6,112 nt of DNA, from positions 1-6,112 of the forward strand of contig CANHMN010000112.1 of the NCBI GenBank assembly GCA_947461645.1. The letters are read 5' to 3'. Shown one piece after another: positions 1 through 4,796 of the stretch. The translations under genes were made by a program, and so were the position numbers. Source of the stretch: Chitinophagaceae bacterium. GTDB lineage: Bacteria; Bacteroidota; Bacteroidia; Chitinophagales; Chitinophagaceae. The notes under the pieces were generated by a model. That model saw only the letters and a list, made by a program, of their open reading frames with translations, did no database searches and had not been told where the DNA came from. Position 1 is the first letter of the stretch. Every line of letters starts with the position of its first letter.

Positions 1-953
1 GCATTTGACCATCCTTTCAAGTCACTAACTTGTTGCCAAACCAAACCGTCTTTTTTAATGGCATCTACCCACGGACCTTTTGTTTTATCCAATGAAACAC
101 CTAAAACAGTAAAGTTTTTTTCTTTGTACTTGTTGTAAGCAGCCACCACATTTGGATTTTCTCCTCTGCAAGGTCCGCACCAACTGGCCCAAAAATCAAT
201 CAACACATATTTACCTCTGTAGGATTTTATGCTGACCATATTTCCATCAACATCCGCCTGTTCAAAATCAGGTATTACTTTTCCCATCGGATCTTTTTTG
301 GCTTCTGCTATTTGCTGAGCGATGTAAGCTCCAATTCCTGATGCTTTCACTTCGGCCGTTAGCAAGGAAAAAAGTCTTTCCATCATATCGGCATCAGAAT
401 TGAGTTGGTGAATTCGAAAAATCGCAAGTGGGGTGATGAATGCGTTTCTTTTTTGGTCAACAAATTCCGTAAGAGCAGCAATACATTTTTGTGCAGTGGC
501 TGGATCAGCTTGTTGGCCTTGGAAAATTGGTTCGTAAGGTTTAGCTATTTGGCTATATTCCATAAAGTCGTTGTGACTTGGAGAACCACTTACAGAAGCT
601 TTGTCAAACTCATCTTTTTTTAGGGTTAGGGAAACATTACTGTTGTCCAAAAACAAAAGCACAAACGAAGCAGATTTATTAATTGTCAAAAGTTTAAAAT
701 CAGGCGACTCCACTTTACCCTTCAAAGAGAATTTTCCTTTGGAAATGGTAGTTGAAGTTTCAGGCATTCTTGTGTTACCATTAAGCAAATCAACAACAGT
801 ACCATCCTCATATCCTTCTGTATTTCCGGAAATTACATAACCTGTGGTAACTTCATTTCCAGCAACGGCAACAGGAGTTGCAACTTTTTTCTTTTGCTGG
901 GCAAGAGCACAGGAAGAAGAAAATGCGAACAAAATGTATAGTATTTTTTTCAT
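1..953 (-). CDS. TlpA/ResA-like thiol-disulfide oxidoreductase with N-terminal DUF4369-type domain (C-terminus cut off by window edge)
   Basis: The frame opens at ATG 953-951 and stays open to the window edge, giving 317 residues; the stop lies outside. Residues 1-18 form a signal peptide (MKK, hydrophobic core, ALA-Q cleavage site), so the protein is exported. Cys15 follows SSS, which is a poor lipobox. Residues about 38-130 match the DUF4369 pattern: YVISG start, a GKFSLKGKVESP strand and a VSGSPSHNDF end. Residues about 225-317 are a thioredoxin-like AhpC/TSA-Redoxin domain with FWASWCGPC at 254-262, so the redox pair is Cys259 and Cys262. By family knowledge such proteins reduce or shuttle disulfides in the periplasm; the substrate is unknown. 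The usual family length of roughly 370-390 residues suggests about 60 are missing, including the cis-proline loop. The gene lies 69 bp downstream of the TrpF-like gene on the same strand. A weak TAATTTCG box (979-972) could give it its own promoter. Confidence 0.9.
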   Translation of the reverse strand, partial: MKKILYILFAFSSSCALAQQKKKVATPVAVAGNEVTTGYVISGNTEGYEDGTVVDLLNGNTRMPETSTTISKGKFSLKGKVESPDFKLLTINKSASFVLLFLDNSNVSLTLKKDEFDKASVSGSPSHNDFMEYSQIAKPYEPIFQGQQADPATAQKCIAALTEFVDQKRNAFITPLAIFRIHQLNSDADMMERLFSLLTAEVKASGIGAYIAQQIAEAKKDPMGKVIPDFEQADVDGNMVSIKSYRGKYVLIDFWASWCGPCRGENPNVVAAYNKYKEKNFTVLGVSLDKTKGPWVDAIKKDGLVWQQVSDLKGWSN

Positions 954-1022
954 GACTTTGATTTTGAATTACGAAATTAAGGCCTTTACTTGGCTTTACC
1001 TACATCAAAAGTGTTGGAAATG

Positions 1023-1667
1023 TTAATTGTCGATCTGTGTAATGGCTCTCATAAAAGACAGAATCAGAGCTGTGTCCTTGGTTCCAGGTTTTTTCTCAAA
1101 ATGCTGATTGAGGTCAACCCCGAAAAAATCAGGATGGCGAAAAGTATGAATCAAGGATGCATCTATAGGCCTAATCAAGCCTCCCCCGAGAAAAAAAGGC
1201 TTTTCAAATGCAGAATTCATAATGGCTTGCCAATACATGAAAACAGATTCATTTTCAATATTCTCTGTATTCCTCAAATCAAAACAATAATAATCACAAA
1301 CTTCATCAAAGGCTGCTAGCGAATCATTGAGTTTGTCGGAAAGACCATCATCAAAATAAAGAGTTTTGATCACCTCGGTATTGGCTGAAATTACAGCACA
1401 ATATTCCGGAGTTTCCTCACCACAAAACTGAACAGCATCAAGCTTGTATGTGTCTATCATGAAAAAAACATCCTGCATTGAAGCATTGGAAAACAAACCT
1501 ACTTTTTTGAGATCAAGTGAGAGCTGATTCAATGCTGAAGGAATTATATTTTTTAATACCAATCCTGAAACATCAGCTTCAAAATGTAAGCCAATATAGT
1601 CTACACCGATCTTATCCAAGTGAACAATTTGATCGATATCAGAAACACCTGACACTTTAATGTTCAT
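1023..1667 (-). CDS. Phosphoribosylanthranilate isomerase (TrpF) family protein with divergent active site
   Basis: This 214-residue protein has normal TrpF length and recognisable (beta/alpha)8-barrel landmarks: IKVSG at 3-7, the strand around VDYIGLHF at 22-29, KVGLF at 55-59, LDAVQFCGEE at 76-85, FFLGGGLIRP at 158-167, GVDLN at 183-187 and the closing PGTKD at 194-198. TrpF converts N-(5'-phosphoribosyl)anthranilate to the 1-carboxyphenylamino-deoxyribulose phosphate in tryptophan synthesis. By eye alignment several key positions differ. The catalytic Cys of the K-[IV]-C-G motif is Ser6. The SPRYV segment carrying the substrate-binding Arg reads VSGLV (33-37). The GGTGxxFxW loop is replaced by IENESVFMYW, and the His of VQLHG is Cys82. 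The general-acid Asp is probably Asp130. Family membership is well supported; isomerase activity is doubtful. The ATG at 1667-1665 fits the family N-terminus. The gene lies 124 bp downstream of the TrpG/PabA homologue. Confidence 0.8.
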   Translation of the reverse strand: MNIKVSGVSDIDQIVHLDKIGVDYIGLHFEADVSGLVLKNIIPSALNQLSLDLKKVGLFSNASMQDVFFMIDTYKLDAVQFCGEETPEYCAVISANTEVIKTLYFDDGLSDKLNDSLAAFDEVCDYYCFDLRNTENIENESVFMYWQAIMNSAFEKPFFLGGGLIRPIDASLIHTFRHPDFFGVDLNQHFEKKPGTKDTALILSFMRAITQIDN

Positions 1668-1791
1668 GAAGATGTTTTGTTAGGTTAAAAACGGTAATAG
1701 CATTTTATGAAAAGTAAAACATTTGAATTAGCCCAGCGTTTAAATGATAGGCTAATGCAGTATAAAAATAAAGGATAAACATCAAAAGAAG

Positions 1792-2361
1792 TCAAACCGA
1801 CAACCAATTAGACATCATTTTCTCTCCATTGCTGGTCATGATGCTTTCCGGATGAAATTGCACCCCTTGAATATTGTATTGCTTGTGTCTTAAACCCATG
1901 ATATTGCCATGGTTATCGGTTGCAGTTACTTGCAAATCATTTGGCAATGTTTCACGTTCAACCACCCAGCTATGGTACCTTCCTACCTGTTGATGTTGGT
2001 CAAGATCCCTGTACAAACCGAAGTTCTCCAACAAAGTAATTTCAGTGGAAACTCCATGAAAAACTTTGTCTAGGTTCTTTAATGTAGCGCCAAAAACCTG
2101 AGCAATAGCCTGATGCCCCAAACAAACCCCCAATATTTTTTTGTGAGGCGCAAATGTGCTGATAAAGGGCATCAACAAACCTGCTTCTTCAGGAACGCCA
2201 GGCCCGGGAGATAGCACTATTGCATCATAATTATCAACGAGGGAGAAATCAATTTTGTCGTTCATCACAACATCAACTGCAACTGGAGCAATCTTTTCAA
2301 TGAGATGCACAAGGTTATAAGTAAAGGAGTCGTAATTGTCAACAAGGAGTATGCGCTTCAT
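1792..2361 (-). CDS. pabA: Aminodeoxychorismate/anthranilate synthase component II (glutamine amidotransferase, PabA/TrpG)
   Basis: This is a complete 189-residue class I glutamine amidotransferase of normal family length. It hydrolyses glutamine and passes ammonia to a chorismate-using partner (TrpE for anthranilate, PabB for aminodeoxychorismate) in the cytoplasm. Visible motifs are VDNYDSFTYNL at 7-17, the oxyanion loop SPGPG at 51-55, the nucleophile Cys80 in GVCLGHQAIA (78-87), HG at 102-103, RYHSW at 128-132, and the His170/Glu172 dyad in GVQFHPES (166-173). All three catalytic residues are intact. PabA and TrpG cannot be separated by sequence alone, and many bacteria use one subunit for both partners. 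The downstream TrpF-like gene hints at tryptophan synthesis, but no TrpE or PabB is present here. The start is ATG 2361-2359, which opens directly into the family N-terminus. It lies 74 bp downstream of the transaldolase gene and may be co-transcribed with it. Confidence 0.95.
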   Translation of the reverse strand: MKRILLVDNYDSFTYNLVHLIEKIAPVAVDVVMNDKIDFSLVDNYDAIVLSPGPGVPEEAGLLMPFISTFAPHKKILGVCLGHQAIAQVFGATLKNLDKVFHGVSTEITLLENFGLYRDLDQHQQVGRYHSWVVERETLPNDLQVTATDNHGNIMGLRHKQYNIQGVQFHPESIMTSNGEKMMSNWLSV

Positions 2362-2435
2362 TCTTAGTTACAAAGGCGGTTAACATTACGCAAAGTATCA
2401 ACAAAAAAGATCCGATGGTTATTTACGAATGTACT

Positions 2436-3089
2436 TTAAGCGAACTTTTTAGCATCTTCCAAAAACTTAGCCAATCCAATATCTGTTAGAGGATGTTTTA
2501 GCAAGCCAAGTATGGAATCTAATGGGCAAGTACAAACATCGGCTCCGGCTTCTGCGCACTTGATGATGTGATTGGGGTTGCGAATAGACGCGGCCAAAAT
2601 TTCTGTTCGGTATCCTTGAACACTGTATATCTGACGGATCTGATGAATAAGATCCATACCGTCCCAACCGCTGTCATCAATTCTACCTAAAAAAGGAGAA
2701 ACATAAGTTGCACCTGCCTTGGCGGCAAGAATAGCTTGTCCTGCAGAAAACACCAAAGTGCAATTGGTTTTAATTCCGTTTTGAGTAAACCATTTTATGG
2801 CTTTGATTCCGTCTTTAATCATCGGAACCTTTACTACAATATTCTTGTGTATTTTAACCAGCTTTTTACCTTCTTCAATAATTCCATCAAAATCTGTTGA
2901 AATAACTTCTGCACTGATGTCTCCATCGACCATTTCACAAATGGTTTTGTAATGCTGCATGACCGCATCGTCTCCCTTAATTCCCTCCTTAGCCATTAGA
3001 GAAGGATTGGTTGTAACGCCATCTAGGATTCCCAGTTCGTTGGCTTCTTTAATTTGAGCAAGGTTTGCAGTGTCGATAAAGAATTTCAT
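2436..3089 (-). CDS. tal: Transaldolase, small TalC/MipB type (fructose-6-phosphate aldolase-like family)
   Basis: This is a complete 217-residue single-domain TIM-barrel class I aldolase, the usual length of the short TalC/FSA family and very close in pattern to Bacillus subtilis transaldolase. Motifs are FFIDTAN at 3-9 with Asp6, GVTTNPSL at 24-31, the Schiff-base lysine Lys87 in IVVKVPM (84-90), [12 protein letters not shown] at 108-119, [10 protein letters not shown] at 127-136 and AASIRNP at 166-172. Transaldolase moves a dihydroxyacetone unit between sedoheptulose-7-phosphate/glyceraldehyde-3-phosphate and erythrose-4-phosphate/fructose-6-phosphate in the non-oxidative pentose-phosphate pathway. 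Two discriminating positions favour transaldolase over fructose-6-phosphate aldolase: Glu61 (SAEV) where FsaA has Gln59, and Phe133 (SPF) where FsaA has Tyr131. Automatic naming as fsa would therefore probably mislead about activity. The start is ATG 3089-3087. A possible promoter sits just upstream, beside a heptamer repeat array. Confidence 0.95.
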   Translation of the reverse strand: MKFFIDTANLAQIKEANELGILDGVTTNPSLMAKEGIKGDDAVMQHYKTICEMVDGDISAEVISTDFDGIIEEGKKLVKIHKNIVVKVPMIKDGIKAIKWFTQNGIKTNCTLVFSAGQAILAAKAGATYVSPFLGRIDDSGWDGMDLIHQIRQIYSVQGYRTEILAASIRNPNHIIKCAEAGADVCTCPLDSILGLLKHPLTDIGLAKFLEDAKKFA

Positions 3090-3104
3090 TGGTAATTATT
3101 TTTG

Positions 3105-3134
3105 CGAAGATATTGTAGTAAATCAAAATTCAAA
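3105..3134 (-). promoter_or_regulatory. Possible Bacteroidota-type promoter of the transaldolase gene
   Basis: On the minus strand TATCTTCG (3112-3105) matches the -7 consensus TAnnTTTG at 7 of the 8 positions counted. A TTTG (3134-3131) lies 18 nt upstream and could serve as the -33 element. Transcription would start near 3100, about 11 nt before the ATG. The TTTG belongs to one unit of the adjacent TCAAAAW array, so several units offer the same sequence in other spacings. This is pattern matching only. Confidence 0.35.
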
Positions 3135-3186
3135 AATCAAAATTCAAAATTCAAAAATTGAAAAATCAAAATTCAAAAATCAAAAT
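3123..3186. repeat. Heptamer tandem array (TCAAAAW), eight units with one 8-bp interruption
   Basis: Units of TCAAAAT or TCAAAAA start at 3123, 3130, 3137, 3144 and 3151. An 8-bp variant TTGAAAAA follows at 3158-3165, then three more units start at 3166, 3173 and 3180. The array thus keeps a strict 7-bp period on each side of one insertion. The 14-mer TCAAAATTCAAAAA occurs exactly at both 3123 and 3166. On the minus strand each unit supplies TTTTGA, which contains a -33-like TTTG. The array ends about 34 bp upstream of the transaldolase start codon. A coding origin is excluded by the composition. Confidence 0.85.
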
Positions 3187-3232
3187 TTTATAATACAACA
3201 CAAAGGTGACATTTAAAATTAATTACTTTTTA

Positions 3233-3247
3233 TCCGCCATAGGCGGA
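3233..3247. repeat. Perfect palindrome TCCGCC-ATA-GGCGGA
   Basis: The arms 3233-3238 and 3242-3247 are perfectly complementary with a 3-nt loop. It is a GC-rich island inside DNA that is otherwise almost only A and T. It lies between the two period-7 arrays and 51 bp beyond the 3' end of the SRP RNA gene. It could be a transcription-stopping hairpin in either direction (a T-run CTTTTT follows on the plus strand after five bases, and ATAAAAAG follows on the minus strand) or the core of a dispersed intergenic repeat. Confidence 0.7.
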
Positions 3248-3252
3248 CAAGC

Positions 3253-3280
3253 TTTTTACTTTTTAATTTTTACTTTTTAA
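3253..3280. repeat. Two perfect copies of the 14-mer TTTTTACTTTTTAA (period-7 array)
   Basis: Copies at 3253-3266 and 3267-3280 are identical and directly adjacent, and a further TTT follows. Each 14-mer is itself two 7-bp units, TTTTTAC and TTTTTAA. A related TTACTTTTTA segment lies on the other side of the palindrome (about 3223-3232), so the palindrome interrupts or is flanked by this sequence type. Confidence 0.8.
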
Positions 3281-3285
3281 TTTCT

Positions 3286-3304
3286 AAAATAAAAAATGGC
3301 AAGT
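3286..3304 (-). terminator. Likely 3' end of the SRP RNA: terminal stem arm followed by a U-rich tract
   Basis: On the minus strand the 3' arm ACTTGCC of the SRP terminal stem (3304-3298) is followed at once by ATTTTTTATTTT. That is a stem plus U-run arrangement able to stop transcription. The pairing partner is the RNA's own 5' end (3391-3385), as in many small bacterial SRP RNAs, so this is not a compact independent hairpin. Confidence 0.4.
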
Positions 3305-3391
3305 TACTTACATCGCACCGCTCAACCATTTACCCTTGCTATCTTCCGATCCTGGGGGAGTTCAACAGGAGCTGGTCGTATAAGACTTGCC
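3298..3391 (-). ncRNA. ffs: Signal recognition particle RNA, small bacterial type (4.5S RNA)
   Basis: On the minus strand this 94-nt segment carries the SRP core CCAGGATCGGAAGATAGCA. The apical loop is C-GGAA-G (tetraloop at plus positions 3347-3344), closed by AUC/GAU pairs, with the flanking CAGG and AGCA strands of the symmetric loop that binds Ffh. Upstream GTTGAACTCCCC and downstream AGGGTAAA follow the conserved frame of this RNA. The two ends pair: GGCAAGT (3391-3385) with ACTTGCC (3304-3298), then CTTA (3384-3381) with TAAG (3310-3307) across a 2-nt bulge. The RNA joins Ffh protein to target nascent inner-membrane proteins to FtsY. The ends are inferred from the stem, the -7 box upstream and the U-run downstream. 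It lies on the same strand as its neighbours, between the plug-protein and transaldolase genes. Confidence 0.93.
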
Positions 3392-3395
3392 GATG

Positions 3396-3403
3396 CAAAG
3401 GTA
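3396..3403 (-). promoter_or_regulatory. -7 box TACCTTTG of the SRP RNA gene
   Basis: Minus-strand TACCTTTG (3403-3396) is an exact match to the Bacteroidota -7 consensus TAnnTTTG. The RNA's predicted first base (G at 3391) lies 5 nt after the box, the expected distance. I see no clear TTTG -33 element at the usual spacing; that region reads ATGAATAT. Confidence 0.65.
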
Positions 3404-3456
3404 ATGAAAATGAGGTTAAATATTCATGGCTTAATTAAATACTTCCATTCAAAACA

Positions 3457-4749
3457 TTAAAAGGAGAAGCCCGGCTTGTCTGTTCGGGAATTGATATTGG
3501 CAATTCCAATTAGTCTGTCATTTCTGTCGGTAAATGATTTATAATAAATCAAAACGGTATAGCTGTTTTCTGTTTCCCAATAATTGCCTTCCAATTCATT
3601 TTTAGTATCGATTCCCTCTTCCCCTACTGTGGTGAAAGTATAATTATAGTAACCTTGTTTCAATCGAACTACACACTCATACAAGCCACTTTCAGGGTTG
3701 TAAATCATTTCCCATTTGTCGTTGATTTTATAATTGGTGAATTGACCTTGCAGGTATAGTTTTTTCTTATAGAGGGAAAGCACATCATTCGATGCGTAAT
3801 AAAAATGAACATTGGCATAATCACCCTGAAAAAGAGGGTTTAAGGTTTCATAAGTAACAATATTGTACATACCATTGTAATCAGGAAAGTAGGCATAACG
3901 TTGCTCACTTCTGCTCTCGTCATTTTTTAGATAAATTTCTCTTTTGCCTGGGTTGTAAATTCCATGATCCACTCGGTCGCTTAACAACCTAAAACTTCTT
4001 AAATCCAACCAACGCCATTCCTTTCCTGCCGGAAAAACTGCGGCATTTTCCATGTTAAAATCAAGCACATTGCCTCTTACAAAAGCAGGTGTAATGTCGC
4101 GCTGTGCTAAATCCCAACGGTTGTTTTGCAATACTACAGCCTTTACTTGTTGAGCTGCGCTGAAGGAATTGATATCCTTGATGTTTGCAGTAAACCTAAT
4201 CCGTTGATGGGTTTTAAAAAGCTGCGCTCCAAAAGGCTGCACTACAAAGGCATTGACAACCGATTTAGGCTCTACAACCAGCATTTGTTTGGTAAAAACA
4301 ACTTTTGAAGTATCTCCATCTAGGTAAACCTTTAATAAATAATTTCCGGAACGGATTGGATAAGAGTTTTGATCAGGTAATTTAGCCTGATAATGAGTAT
4401 ACCTTGTAAAGGCAAGATTGGAATAACGGTATGTTGATATTCGATTTTGATTGAAGCCTTTCATGAAATCAAAGGGGCTCAAATTGGATGGCTTCCAGTT
4501 GTAATCACAAAGCACATAAGTAAAATAGTAATTTTTATACCCGCCATCCATATCGTCAAAATGCAACTCTAGTTGAGCATTTCCATTGATGGTATAAACC
4601 GGCATGCCTTGTTGATTGCCGTATTCATAAAGCTGAACTGTTGTAATGTTTGCAGCGAACTGCTGCTCAACATTTTGAGCCGATAAATGAATCGGAACAT
4701 AAAACATCAACGTAAAAAAAAGAAAACGAAATGTGTTGGGCAAAATCAT
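3457..4749 (-). CDS. Type IX secretion system plug protein family (DUF5103 domain)
   Basis: This is a complete 430-residue exported protein. Residues 1-24 are a Sec signal peptide (hydrophobic FRFLFFTLMFYVPIHLSA, cleavage likely before QN). Residues about 36-160 match the first plug domain: NITTVQLYEYGNQ, LELHFDDMDGGYKNYYFTY, CDYNWKPSNLSPFDFM and SGNYLLKVYLDGD. The middle part (about 165-300) carries KAVVLQNNRWD, FPAGKEWRWLDLRS and a YFPDYNGMY strand, all typical of the family. Residues about 328-375 (LYLQGQFTNY to GYYNYTF) look like a beta-sandwich related to carbohydrate-binding or E-set folds. In Flavobacterium johnsoniae a protein of this family closes the periplasmic side of the SprA translocon pore; the role here is inferred from that. 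No C-terminal sorting domain is seen, as expected for a periplasmic partner. The start at ATG 4749-4747 is fixed by the signal peptide. The next gene upstream is divergent, leaving under 50 bp for both promoters. Confidence 0.9.
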   Translation of the reverse strand: MILPNTFRFLFFTLMFYVPIHLSAQNVEQQFAANITTVQLYEYGNQQGMPVYTINGNAQLELHFDDMDGGYKNYYFTYVLCDYNWKPSNLSPFDFMKGFNQNRISTYRYSNLAFTRYTHYQAKLPDQNSYPIRSGNYLLKVYLDGDTSKVVFTKQMLVVEPKSVVNAFVVQPFGAQLFKTHQRIRFTANIKDINSFSAAQQVKAVVLQNNRWDLAQRDITPAFVRGNVLDFNMENAAVFPAGKEWRWLDLRSFRLLSDRVDHGIYNPGKREIYLKNDESRSEQRYAYFPDYNGMYNIVTYETLNPLFQGDYANVHFYYASNDVLSLYKKKLYLQGQFTNYKINDKWEMIYNPESGLYECVVRLKQGYYNYTFTTVGEEGIDTKNELEGNYWETENSYTVLIYYKSFTDRNDRLIGIANINSRTDKPGFSF

Positions 4750-4767
4750 CTTAACCGATTAATTAAT

Positions 4768-4775
4768 TACTTTTG
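4768..4775 (+). promoter_or_regulatory. -7 box TACTTTTG for the ABC permease gene
   Basis: TACTTTTG exactly fits TAnnTTTG. Transcription would begin near 4780, leaving a 17-nt leader before the TTG at 4797. The earlier in-frame TTG (4773-4775) lies inside this box and would then be untranscribed. No TTTG -33 element stands at the normal distance; the nearest TTG (4736-4738) is 29 nt upstream. Confidence 0.45.
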
Positions 4776-4782
4776 AAAGGTA
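4775..4782 (-). promoter_or_regulatory. Possible -7 box TACCTTTC for the plug-protein gene
   Basis: Minus-strand TACCTTTC (4782-4775) matches TAnnTTTG at all but the last position. Transcription would start near 4770 with a leader of about 21 nt. It overlaps the opposing plus-strand box by one base. No clear -33 element is visible. Confidence 0.35.
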
Positions 4783-4796
4783 ACAAAAAAAGCCGA

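Noticed and set aside
405..1319. Plus-strand ORFs at 405-623, 601-840, 844-1026 and 990-1319
   Set aside because: They are antisense shadows of the TlpA-like and TrpF-like genes, whose minus-strand frames show clear family motifs.
1727..1756. Inverted repeat ATTAGCC/GGCTAAT as a terminator after pabA
   Set aside because: The arms are only 7 bp, the loop is 16 nt and no clean T-run follows on the minus strand.
2362..2435. Independent promoter for pabA (GATACTTTG on the minus strand)
   Set aside because: It is TAnTTTG, one base short of the -7 consensus, with no paired -33 element; read-through from tal is as likely.
2467..2667. Minus-strand 66-codon ORF inside the transaldolase gene
   Set aside because: It is an alternative frame within a strongly conserved gene, with no motif of its own.
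3123..3186. CRISPR-like array
   Set aside because: The units are 7 bp and contiguous with no spacers, and no cas gene is present.
3296..3460. Plus-strand 54-codon ORF across the SRP RNA locus
   Set aside because: It is the complement of a well-supported structured RNA, its start lies on the RNA's terminal stem, and it resembles no known protein.
4126..4308. Plus-strand 60-codon ORF inside the plug-protein gene
   Set aside because: It is an antisense shadow of a well-matched family.
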